From Diaporthe sp. PMI_573 (taxonomy: Eukaryota > Ascomycota > Sordariomycetes > Diaporthales > Diaporthaceae): a stretch of DNA of 64,000 nucleotides. The position numbers and the translations under genes were made by a program. The DNA is taken from contig JAJTUP010000017.1 of the NCBI GenBank assembly GCA_021399435.1, positions 558,001 to 622,000 on the forward strand, given 5' to 3'. The notes below the pieces were generated by a model, which ran no database searches, was not told where the DNA came from, and was given only the letters and a program-made list of their open reading frames with translations. This document shows, one piece after another, positions 11,985-23,287 of this stretch (the stretch's first letter is position 1; the number at the start of each line of letters is the position of its first letter).

Positions 11985-13977
11985 GCTGGATAATCTGTCT
12001 GGTTGGTGGCTCAATGTCGTCGAATCGTTACATGAGAAGAGGTTCGCACAAATTCCCTATGGCTTTCGCGGCGAAATCTCTCAATATGAGTAACTGGTCT
12101 GGAACTTTTCAATGCGACGTGATGGTAAGTCGGAGTGGCTCATATATACAAGCGTATGTCTCCGATGTTGGCCGCTTGTTGCACACCATTACAAAGCAGC
12201 ACCACGAGAAGGCTGCTTTCGCGGATACAAAATGGCTCCCGACATCCGTTGTACCATAATCTTGGCAGGCAAACAACCCGACCCGACCGCTTAGAAATCC
12301 TTCATTGAGTCTGGTTTGCGAAAAGTCTCCATGTGGGAAGTAACAAAGGTTAATGAATATTCGACACCTGTGTTTTCAATGGCATCCTGCCAGCATCGGA
12401 AAATATGACGCGCCCAGTCAAGCGTGCAGGTGCCAGACCATGAATGCAGCGTAACTACAAATGGAGTTATGAGGCGTGTCTGTCCCTAGCAGGGCGGAGA
12501 ATATACGTGTATCCGTTCTCCAGAAGCCTCATTTCATCTTGAACAGTGCAAATACAATGAGATCCAAAAGAAGCAAGATTGTGAGCCAAATATGCCCTAA
12601 TATCCTTTCGCAGATCCCGGTGTTACTCCCCTATATCCATGGGTAGACGTCGTTGTCTCTAATCATGATCTAGCGTACCACGGGACCTTCGAACTATACC
12701 AAAAGGATACTGCGGCGACTGCCCGTTGTCGTACACAAAAGCTACTCAGAACCCACGCAATACACTCTGTGCTACAAGGTGACGGCCACCTCTGCTATGC
12801 TTTCCAGGACATCTAGTGAGACCGCAAGGGCCAGCCTTACCAGTTCCAGCACAACTATACATCCCATGAGGCAAGAGAGTGTTGGAGAGGGGGAGCTAGA
12901 TGCACTTTGATCTTGCTCTGATTGGATAACAAAGTGTTGCTAATTGCTGACAAGAATGGGCAAACCAGCAAAACCGGAATTGGGATGCATGATCACCTAC
13001 ATCCTTCGAAATTACAAAAAACGGTAACATCCTTCAAACTGCGAAGACGTGATCGAGCAACCACCGTGATATGCTAACCTTGTGCCCAGAAAGAAAGCAA
13101 AAGAAAATAGGAGACGGATGATTTCACCACTTTCCACTCCATCATGTCACTTGCTTCCCTTCTGCGAAAAGTCAGAAACATATCTCCGGACATCACGAGG
13201 CAAAATATTTACAGACGCTATGGAGGCCCTGGACCCACGGCTGTATTAATTTACCACGTAGAGTCGAATATCGGGAAGCCGGATGCACCCTGTAACCATA
13301 TCAACCAATAGAACATTATAATTCTTAACAGTTACATCACAAGTATAGGAATAGGCATAGACATATTTATTTAGAGGTCACATAGTCATATAACTACTAC
13401 AGATAGTAACTATAGATAACTAGATATAGTTATAAGATATAACTATTTAGCTATATCCCCCTCCTTATATAATAACTAACTATTACTGTCAAATTATATA
13501 CCTATTTAGGTGTTTATAGTTAATAATTCACGTATAATTACAATAGGGTTATTACTAAACATACGGATTAAAAACGAAACCACCCCCACTCAAGGATCGA
13601 GAACGTGCCATCCAACTAAGAATAATTCGACACCTACAAGACACCTGTACTTCCCTGAACGCAAGAGATGTTAAGAGAGTGTACTGGAACCTCAATCACG
13701 AAATCTGGGTTGGTCTTCTGCATGACACCTGCCTCTGCCAGCCAAGACCCGAACCCCAAAATGCACCCTCCCATGCGGACAAGTGACCAATCCAGACCGG
13801 TCACACCGAGAAGATATCTTGCTGATTGATTGCGAAGAGCATCCGACTTCACAATCGGACTCGTTTTTGTGGAAATTAAATTCCAATTTCAACAACGAGT
13901 TATAATTTTGATCGAACCGGTCTGTTATTACTCTCGCAGTTCCAGCTAACTACCACTATCACCGCCGCCATAATCCT
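11985..13977. other. Intergenic, with AT-rich block
   Basis: No supported gene. About 13310-13575 is a very AT-rich, low-complexity stretch (repeated tatagttata-type words) resembling a decayed repeat. Two overlapping short minus-strand frames at 13634-13895 show no recognisable domain. Confidence 0.5.
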
Positions 13978-13991
13978 CTAGTCATCGTCCA

Positions 13992-14034
<43 letters not shown>

Positions 14035-17000
14035 ATCACTAGAATCATCATCATTCTGCCATCTATAGTCCATTATGACGAAATCCTCTTCCGCAAATTG
14101 TATCACTCCATATCCAGATTTCAATTGCTTGAACCTTCTTGAGCTAATCTCCTTCAGTTTCTTCTCCAGTTCTTGAGCCGTAGGCCGTTCCCTAGGATCC
14201 TTTCTCAGACAGTCCTTCGCAGTATCCAGGAGCGGTCTAGGCACAAGCGAAGATTTTAAGACATCATCGCACATGATCTCCAGAACCCTGGCCATAACGC
14301 GGCCGACGGAATACATATCAGATTCTTTGCTCATCGGACCGCCCCAACGGAATTCGGGAGCGCGGAAGTCGGCATGGCCGTATATGTTGGCTCTCGTGGA
14401 CACCGTCTCTACTGTTCTGCTCTCGCCGAGGTCGATGATCACCAGCTGTTTGCTCGACAGAACGGTTGGGCTCTGGAAATACGTCTCTTCTCGTATCATA
14501 ATATTTTCGAGATGGATATCGCTGCGGGCGAGACAGGTGGTATGCAACGTCAGCCTGGACATAATCTAAATCGAAGAGGGAAAGCATCCAGGCGGGCGGG
14601 AGATCAAAGATCAAAGGGATGGTTCTCAGAGCACTTACCGATGGATAATGCCACTATCATGAATAGTCTTTATGCTGGCAGCAAGGTCCTCAAAACGCAG
14701 GGTTATGATGTCCCATGGCTGGTCTGTGTTCACCAGGGCTTGGCTAAGGTACTGCACCAGGCATTGCTGAGCGTATTCGATGACGAGATAAACACTGTCT
14801 TGCGCATTGGCGACGATTTTGGAAAGCTGATGGTCTGAAGGTGCCCTGGTGAGACCGTGAAGAATGCTCAGGCCGGTTGTACCCCTGAGTGAAACCAGCA
14901 ATGAGAGTTCCAACTGGGCAAGCTTTCAGCACCATCGTTCACTTCTAACAAAACCATAGGACGAGTTACAGACCTCCCGAAAGAGCCTCCCTTCCAATCT
15001 TGACTCTAGGGTCTGTTTAGGTGGCCATATCCTTTTTAGAACCACGTCAAACATCTTAGGCGACGAAGATATATCGACCTTGCCATGGCAGGTCCAGGTT
15101 GCACGATAAACGTCATCGTTCCGGCCACCCAGAGAGGTCGCCGTGTAGGAAGTGATCTCAGTGAAGTCAATCACGTCCACAAGACCGCGGAACTTCTCCA
15201 TCCACTGTGAGTTGGCTGATTGATACGTATCACGGAGGACATCTGCGAGTTGAAGTGTTTGCCTGCGGATTCTCCGGTCAACTATTCGTCTGAAGTATGA
15301 CCGGGCTATGTTGATACCAAACTCAAATGCGATTCGACGGAAATGCTTGCCGGGGACTGTCTCCAGAAGATACCACGTTCCATTCTCCGGGTCAACCGTC
15401 ACAGCGCAGTCGTTCTACAACATGGTTCTTAGTCAGCAATATGAGATCATAGAAAATAAGAGATATTCAGCAACAAGGAGACAAGGAGAACAGATAGTTT
15501 TTCGTACCCAGAGCGACTGTATTTCAGACAGACTCTGAAATTTGGAAAGTAATGAGGCGATGAAGACGACCGAATCGTCCCTTTTATACTCAGGGAACAT
15601 AAAGCCCTCTTCAACACAGTATTTGATTACCTCCTCTTCAGTGAAGAGATGATGATCCAGCAAGATATGCTTCTCCGGCTTCCATAAAAGCTCACAACCA
15701 GGAGAGAGTCCGGCGGCGTGAGACATCTCGCAGAGGGGGATAAATTCGAGCCACATGCCAGGGTCTTCCCAAGAAGGGGCGAACCGCAGTTTGTCAAACA
15801 TACCCTTTCTGGCCCGCATCTATGCTGGTGTAGAGACCTACCGTGAAAGCCCGAATCGACTCTTTGCTACCTTGCGAAGTAGCGCTGCACCGTATTTGCC
15901 GCCTGCATTCCATGGCTGCCATTCTAATCAGGCTCCAAATCTCGAACACCCGGTAGGCGCGAGCTGAGCTGCTGTCGCTGCCGCGAGATCCCTGCCCCAA
16001 CTCGTTTGCGGGTCTTGCGCTTGGGGACTCTGGCTCGTTGTCGTGGTGTGGAGGAGTCAGGGATGCAGACTCCAAGGCTCCCAGGAGTCTCTCGAAAGCC
16101 ATCTCAGGAGTTGGGGCTTCCTCATCGAGCTTGAGTTTTGACTTGAGTGAGGCTAAGAGCATCTTGGTATCAGAGCGGCTATGGGAGATGGACTCATGCT
16201 GATGGTGAGGAGGCACTGCAGGATACCTCGTCCCTAGAATTGCGAAGGACGAAGAGGAGTCGGTGGTGGTTGGATTATCGTCGTCACTCTGTTGCCTTTC
16301 TCGATTGCCACCGCAGTGCATGGTTCCAGATTTCTCGGGCAGAGCTTCTGTATCTGGGACAGCCTCAGCCTCAGCGTTCAACTCGAATTCGATGTTCTGG
16401 GGTGATCCGGTGGAACCTTCCTCAGGCGGCGGTAGTAAGGCCTCGTTGCTGTCGTCAGTGGGCATAATCAGTTCCATGAGTGCGAGGAATGACTCCGAAC
16501 TATTCCCTCCCGTCCTCACGTGAACGGACTCGGGACTGTCCGCTGCTATACCTGGAAGAGTTGACTCGAGAGCGTCGGCCCCTACAACGAAGAGAACAGA
16601 CTGGGGGTTGTCCACTTCTGCATCTTTGGGAATCGACTCGACATTGTCCGCAGCCGAGTTATAGATAGTGTACTGTCGGTGCCTGTCTTCTAACGCCTCA
16701 CCATCCGCCAGGCCACGCCAGGCAGGCCGAAGACAGTGCATAGCACGAGATGCAATTGTCCAAGATTCGAGGTCCCCATTTGGTGGGGTTATTGATGCGT
16801 TATGCCCGATGCTCGGCGAGAACTTCGCTCCTGTGAGGTGCCGCTCGAGATCTGGGTTGTTCTGATGGAGCTGGGCCAGGCGAGAATGGCAGGCTTGGCC
16901 GTCACGGCGAGACATCCACTGGCATACAAGTGCCCACATGGCGCCATAGTCGAGGCGGAGCGCCATGGGGTTATCTTTGAGCTTCTCGCTCAAGTCTTCC

Positions 17001-17251
17001 CGCAGCTTGCTCCCCCAGCACCAGTTTTCCAGAAGCTGGTGCACGTCAACATCGGCTGCAGGATTGCTATTCGGCTGCTGGCAGTGCTCCGGAAAGGTCT
17101 CTTGGAAGTTGAGCAACAGTTCCTTCTCCCAGCCGGCGAGAGAGACTGTGATTGGTATATCCATCTTCGGGGCGAGCTCTGGCGTGAATATGGAAGGTGA
17201 ATCAGACATATTAGTCGAGCTGTTACTCTGGGGTATGGAGCATTTCAACAT
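13978..17251 (-). CDS. Large protein with C-terminal protein kinase domain (catalytic residues present)
   Basis: Proposed exons: 17251-15842, 15804-15508, 15414-14974, 14913-14639, 14521-13978 (about 988 aa). The join near 15805-15841 is uncertain: that intron would be only 37 bp, and an in-frame alternative is 15870-15765. The N-terminal ~470 residues are acidic, low-complexity and unrecognised. A second unknown region (near MWLEFIPLCEMSHAAGL) precedes the kinase. Kinase landmarks are a glycine loop SLGGRNDDVYRA, the VAIK-like lysine in VVLKRI, the catalytic loop GIIHRDIHLEN, restored across the 117-bp intron 14638-14522, DLG in place of DFG, and an APE-type RAPE. All catalytic residues are therefore present. 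The C-terminus ends in a (Asp-Asp-Ser)n acidic tail. It is transcribed away from the pseudokinase gene on its right; about 500 bp separates the two start codons. Confidence 0.7.
13981..14041. repeat. 9-bp tandem repeat encoding Asp/Ser tail
   Basis: The unit gctgtcgtc (plus strand) is repeated about five times and encodes the acidic SDD repeat at the C-terminus of the kinase. The near-identical copies suggest a length-variable coding minisatellite. Confidence 0.8.
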
Positions 17252-17748
17252 TTAACCTACCCAGACCATGGGACGTACACCAGGAAACGGCCGCAGCCGT
17301 CGCAAAATGTTAGTTCAAAATGCAGAGCCTCATGTCTGGCTGCCCCGCTCTGCGAGGACCTAAAAGGGAAAAGAGGGCGAAAATGGTGGTGGGGGCTTTT
17401 TCCGCTCGATTGGTGAAAGTGCTCTTGTGACAACTTAGCCGACAGCTTGCCTGTTGGCTTTCGGCACATTGATGTGGCTCATGTCTTTGCCACGTCACGC
17501 CGAGTGTTTTCACTGATTGTCGAGGGAGACTCATCAGCCGGGCAACTTTTGCTAAGGTGCTCACGGGGGTGTGCATGCGCGGGCGGGGTTGTGAAAGTTG
17601 CACCTCAACCATCTGTAGTCGGTCGTGCCTTATATCTAGCAGGAAACCCGGATCCTTTCGAGCTAGGTGTCATAATTATTCAAAACCTTGGCCACCAAGA
17701 CGAAAGGGTTTTTTAAGGGGAAAAAAACAATTACAGTCGCGGACAACC
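17252..17748. promoter_or_regulatory. Shared divergent promoter region of the kinase and pseudokinase genes
   Basis: This 497-bp interval separates the two start codons, which point away from each other. It contains no other supported gene. The arrangement permits co-regulation. A pyrimidine/purine-rich segment ending in an A-run lies just before the right-hand start. No specific factor site was recognised. Confidence 0.5.
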
Positions 17749-19890
17749 ATGGAGCAGGCGGGGGTGGCAATTAGCATCACCGCGGTCGTCATGGAGACGG
17801 GCCGCCTCGTGATGGAGATCAGCAAGATGGCCAAAACGATGATGGATCACAGGGCCCGCGGCCGATGCGAAAAATTGCAAGTTGAGTTAGACAAACTCAC
17901 AAGGCTGCTGAACGGTATGCGAGGGCCCATTAACGAGTCGGTTGGCATCGTCAAAGAGGCCGAGGACTGCGGTAAGAAGATCGAGGAATACGTAACTCAC
18001 ATGGCCAACACTGGCATCGTCTCGGACGCGGTGGAGATTTGGTGGCGAGGGAGATACGATGGCATCCTGGCTGAGGCTCGACGGGTGAATCAGGACCTCA
18101 CGGTTGGGCTGCTCGCGCGGACAGACTTCAATCCGTTAGACCACCTTGGGCCGGGCGGCAAGGCACGGGCAGTCCAGACGATGTTCCTCAGCCACAGATC
18201 CATCACGTTCAACGACACCCGCTCCATGGGACGAGGTACAATTGCGCAGCACGGCGCCGTCGTTTGCCACCGGCTCGAGAGCAGTCCGATCAGTCTGGAG
18301 TCACTCGCCATGTACCCGCGGCTCCAAGAGCGGAGCTATGTGCAGCAGCTCCGGGGCATCGCCGAACTCAATAACCAGCTCTATATCGTCATGCAGGACT
18401 GCTCATCGCACAAGACGCTCAATGAGTTGTTGTGCGACAAGCGAGGCTGGCCATGTGACATGGCGGCGAAGGTCGAGATTGCCTTCTGTATCGCCAAGAC
18501 CTTCGCTTGGTACCACCGGTCCGATATGATCCTCAAGTCTGCGAGCGATGAGTATATATATATGGAGGAGCGGACCTGCGAGACAACCGTGACGGAGTCT
18601 GCAGAGAAGACGTACACACCTATCCTAACCGGTCTTGAGCACATGCGTAATGTAGGTACCTGAATATCAATGCCAAAAAGAAAAAGAAGGCTCAATCGAA
18701 AGTAACATCACTACATTTCTAGCTTTACGAGGGATCGACAGGGTTGAGATTGGACTGTCGATACGAAGCTCCCGAGTACGACTACAATGTGACCCATCAT
18801 ACGCGGTACACGGATATGTGGTGGTTAGTGTACCCATTCTGTCCTCCTCTGCCTTTGTCCATTGCAGCTTTATTGTGGCTAACTTAGTCAACCTTAGCCT
18901 CGGCATCTTAGTATGGCAAGTCATCTGTGAAGACTTCCCCTATGGTTTGAAAAAGCACGTCGATTCCGACAATGGGACGGCTATTGAGAAAATTCGAACC
19001 TATCTCATGGAGAACAGGGAGCCTGGAGTGTTTCCGCCCGATATTCTACACCAGCTCTCGCCAGAGGTCGTCGACGGGCTGAAGGCATGCTGGAGACGCG
19101 ATCCCATGCACCGCCCGACGCCCATGGCAGTGGCAGACATGCTCCTCGATGCCCGGTCACGTATACTACTAACCCGCAACGAGTTGCTCCCCAAGGCTCG
19201 ACAGGTCGTACCATACTGTCCACCTGGCGACAATCTTGAGGGCGCGAAGAGAGAAGTTCAAACACTCGTGAATCAACAGAGAGAAGCTGTCAGAAAACAG
19301 AAAGAGAAGAATAGAAAAGAGGCAAAGGAAAAGAAGCAGAGAGAGCAAAAGGACAACGAGGAGCCCAAGCACGAGAAACAAACAGAGTTCAGAATGGACA
19401 GTAGGGCGATTAGTTCCGTGCTACCGCTACCGCCACAGGGGAGAATTGCACCCAGCCTTGTCGAGATGCTCCTCCGGGGGATCAATCCCGAGTGTGCATG
19501 CCTCATTGGCGCCAGCATTTGGTGGAACCTCGTCGACGATAATACCCTTGGACTTGTGGCTGGCTTTCGGGCCTTCGAATATTTGACTACGACGACTGAT
19601 GGTGAGCTTCAACATCCTTCTAGCCTCACTTTGGAAAAATCGGCGGTGGGGTCGTAATTTCAATCCTCTTTTACCTTTCTCGCAACGTCACATTATAACT
19701 AAACGATGGGTAAACAGGCCAAAGGGCGGAGCTCGCACTCAGCTTCCTCCAGCAGGCAGTGCGTGGCGGATGCGTAGATGGATATCTGGAGATGCATGAG
19801 GCACACGCGCTGTTGTCGAAGCAGTACAAAGATAAGCATAAGAAGGCGCTCCAGGAAACGAGAACTTCGTCTTGTGGTCTCGGAGACTGA
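17749..19890 (+). CDS. MLKL-like protein: N-terminal helical domain plus pseudokinase plus coiled coil
   Basis: Four exons: 17749-18651, 18723-18823, 18898-19601, 19718-19890 (626 aa). Residues 1-130 are predicted helical and start with a hydrophobic/amphipathic segment (MEQAGVAISITAVVMETGR), like the four-helix or HeLo-like death-effector domains. Residues about 148-420 are a protein-kinase fold: APE is present (YEAPE, 317-319), as are DMWCLGILVWQVICEDFPYG and a CWRRDPMHRPT C-lobe. The VAIK lysine position reads VVCH (171-174), the HRD loop reads ILKSAS (261-266) and the DFG position reads LTGLE (293-297). All three catalytic sites are therefore lost. MLKL carries comparable losses (KIRSSN and GFE). 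A Lys/Glu coiled coil (about 460-505) and an unrecognised C-terminal ~110 residues follow. The inferred role is a membrane-acting cell-death effector; this is not proven. Confidence 0.72.
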
Positions 19891-21310
19891 GACTGGGCAT
19901 ACGTGGCACTCCATCATCACATGTTTTCTCTTACCCACTTAACTGGTGATCTACTGCAACATCTTTCGATTTCCATCATCCCTCCCCTTGCCATGAACAA
20001 GAAGGAATGGCCGTAGAGAAAGTTCAGTCTCTTCTATGTAGAGCTCTTCGTCGAAGATACGAGTGATAACGAGCCAGATAATGTTTATACCGACGTTTTC
20101 CTCTCATATACGTGTACCTATGATTTCACAGACTATCATAGCATTTCAGACCCGCAATGCCTTGTCTTTCACAAGGCTATAGTATGTAGGCTTCGGCCAC
20201 ACTGTGACGGTACGGAGCTTATATACTGCTATGGAATAAACAACTTTGGTTGTTAATTCTGGTCTTTTGGCCCAGCGGTCTAATTTGCTAGCAGTAATTG
20301 GAATCCGTCTCACACACTGTGTTTTTTTATTAACTATTTATTGGTCTGTCTGCTGTCTACTCGGCCTTCTTACTACTCTTCCTTAAGCTCGTACACAAGG
20401 TTAATAATAGCTTTATATATCTACTCATAGTCCCCCTTTAACAGTACCTCAAACTTTCCCTATAGTTTTATGTCTGTAGGAATTCCTCCCATAACTGGGT
20501 AAGGCTTAGAATTAAGTAAGCGTATTATTATATTACAATAACTATAGAGTTACGGTAAGCAAGTTGATTACAGTCTCTATACCTACTGTAAGATTAATTA
20601 CTGCATTATAGGGCCTCTCTTAAAACTCTCTGTTCTCTAAAGAGGTGGGAACATTGGCTCTTTAACAAAGCCGCTCTCTTTCTCAAGCATAAAGGCGAGA
20701 GACGTTATCTAGTGGCTAAGTAAATATATCAATCATCTTCAAAAGTATTTCGAGGTAATTTTCCTACATCATAAGCTCTAAGCAAAGCCGTAGACTTAGT
20801 GTTACTTCCAGAGGTATCCCTACCAAACCATCTACTCCCGCGGAATCAAATATCCAGAAAAGGTTACTACTTCTTTTCTCATCTTCTAGTTCATTCTGAA
20901 AAAGAACATCGTCATCAATATCCGTGCTTAAATCCTCTATTTTCGGCATTTCTACCCCAAGTCAAAGCAGATAGTAGGAGTTGTCATATTCGACTTTAGG
21001 TAGCACTTCGGCCACAGACAGATACTAGACAAAGAGACCAGCATCTAAAAAGAGCTTATTAATTACTTCTTTGTCACTTCTAGAACCGTGTATAGTAATG
21101 CAGACGCGGTGGCTTCTGACTAGATCTGTAGAGGTATAGTTTCTTGGCTTCGATTTGATTAGTGGCTTCGCTTTAGACTCCAGGATAAGAAATATAGCGT
21201 TAAATCTGACCAGAAATTAACTAAGTATTGTCAGGAGCCTTAAATTATTCAACAAACCCGTATATATACCTAAGGCCTGGGTTCGAAGAATGAAGTAACG
21301 TCCCAATAAT
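19891..21310. other. AT-rich decayed region without supported gene
   Basis: From about 20.3 to 21.3 kb the sequence is AT-rich, and minus-strand frames are interrupted by many TAG/TAA stops with short open islands (for example 20764-20949, with DDDVLFQNELEDEKRSSN). This suggests a RIP-mutated repeat or gene relic that I cannot assign. Confidence 0.4.
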
Positions 21311-21399
21311 TTAGGGTTGACAGGAATAAAACAAGTTACACCTTCCTAGGTAAACAATGAGACAGGAGTTACTACTACCTTTTGACCTGTCAGACAGAT

Positions 21400-22183
21400 A
21401 ATTAGGAGCTAGAAAGATATAACCCACAACACCAAAACAAACATCGCAATTTATACAAAGATCCATGGATTCCTCGGTGAGTACCGCAGCTAGACGCTGA
21501 AAAGGCAGCTCATACACTTGGGTATGACGAATTGGTATCGACTCGACACTTCTCCATCCACTGGGTCCAGAGGAAAGGTGTTGACTAGGAATGAGAGCTT
21601 CGCTCTCGATCATTGGGATGTCGTCGATCTGAGTTTGGCCGCCAACGTCGCCGGTGGTATAAAAACCATATTATTCTGCATAACCAGTGCCATTGACGAC
21701 ATAGCCGTCGACATGGCTTTGAGAGTCTTGATACAGATTCTGTAAGAAGTCTCTGCACCATATATCGGCTTTAGCTTCGAAATTCGTATCCAATGCGGTA
21801 GTTGCAAATTCGTTACCGAAGTTGGTTCCATAGTCAGTATTACCAGCAGTAAAAGGCATAGGCGGTCCTTAGTGGCCCATATTGAAATCAGTTATTGTGC
21901 TTAACGGCATTCCAAGGACATCTTGGTTGCTCCAAAATGTCTCCGTTTGGTTGGCAAAGAAGTCTTCGCAGGGGAAGTCGGCAAATGGAAAGTCAGGCTC
22001 ATTGCTTTGGAACCCACTGTCTTTATCAGCGTTGGAGGGCTGCGTGCGGAACTCTGAGAACAAAAATGGTGCTAGTGTGCAGATTAGAGAGCTTATATAG
22101 AAATCTGACAGAGACGGGCTGGGTCGCTTGTTCCCTGTAGGCACCTGAAGCCACTCAAGCGGCTCGAAGTCTCCTGGGTCCAT
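21400..22183 (-). pseudogene. Unidentified protein-coding relic interrupted by two TAA stops
   Basis: A single minus-strand frame runs from an ATG at 22183 through an acidic/aromatic stretch (EPDFPFADFPCEDFFANQ), a stop at 21869, a further open part (FTAGNTDYGTNFGNEFATT), a second stop near 21671 and a third open part starting YGFYTTGDVGG. Both stops are TAA in places where CAA (Gln) fits, consistent with C to T change in CpA context. A possible intron lies at about 22045-22140. The acidic, Asn/Phe-rich composition would suit a transcription-factor activation region, but no DNA-binding domain was seen. It could instead be a real multi-exon gene whose introns I have misread. Confidence 0.35.
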
Positions 22184-23287
22184 GGTGGGATGAGGTCACC
22201 GGAGGTACATACACAAAGAAATTTTGGCACAGAGAGGATCAAAACTGTCAGACGAGGTAGTTGCCTAGTTTGCAAACCTGCAGGCTCCCAGATCACCGCC
22301 TCAGGCATCCATGCCTGGGGTTACACAAGCAGGCATTGCCGCCACGCCCTTTGCAACGCTTTGTTGAAGTGCAGAAGGTAATACTGCGAGGGTGGAGGTG
22401 GTCGTTGTCCATTCATTCTCGCTCAACAATTAATGACTAGATGTTCTGACCATAGAGCGTTGATTAATACCTCTGCCTAGCCCAGGACCGCTTCCAACAC
22501 ATTCCTCATGCCAGAGTCGAGCCGAGCCAAGTATCGAGCAGCACTAAGGCCAGCCTAACTCGTCTGATGGGGTCCAGCAGTCACCGCACGGTGCCCGATC
22601 TGTGCCAACAGTAATCTGTAATATGTACATTGTCGGTTGGCTCGCAAATCACGTACGTGAAGGCTAGGTTTGGTATTGTGTAGGTTTCTTGATCAAGATG
22701 TGTGCCTAAATATGTGCAGTCGGCTGATTAAGCCAACGTACATCTTAGTTTATAACTACTTCCTCACCAGCGGAAGATTTAACTCGGCTTCGAGCCAGCA
22801 TATCACTTAGATTTCCTCGACCACCAATCAATATACTTGACAACACCATTAATATTTAACTTGATGAGATTGCTACTTGACTTGATGTATCTAGTATCCA
22901 TGTTCTCCCAAACGAAAAGCACCTGTCTATACTGAAAATTACAGTTAGTAACATCTTTTGGAACATAGTTATGCCCTGAGAAGTAGGGTCAGCACTTGAG
23001 CACACTCCACGCTGAGATATTCTGACATGCTGGGAATCGCGGGACTAGGGAACCTAGTGCTGACACTAACTTGCCCGTGCCACGTAATCACCGTCCTTTG
23101 TTGCCTGCCTGTACAATTCACCGAGGCCCGTACAATTCACCGAGGGCGGCCAGTCCTGGATTCTGGGCGCTTTATTGAGGCACCCAAGATAGAAGGTCCA
23201 CTATTTTTCTGTATTCTCTTTCTTCCCTACTTGTACACCACAAACTGCGGTTGTTTGTTCCAACTCCCACGACTTTCCGAACGTTAG
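22184..23287. other. Intergenic, upstream of the FAD hydroxylase
   Basis: No supported gene. Only short overlapping frames are present, and 22.7-22.9 kb is AT-rich. The last few hundred bases are presumably the promoter of the monooxygenase. Confidence 0.5.

Noticed and set aside
20265..20325. tRNA-like or SINE-like element: box A match (tggcccagcgg), weak box B (ttggaatcc) and a following T-run
   Set aside because: A-to-B spacing (about 28 bases) is too short for a tRNA, box B is poor, and no acceptor stem pairs.
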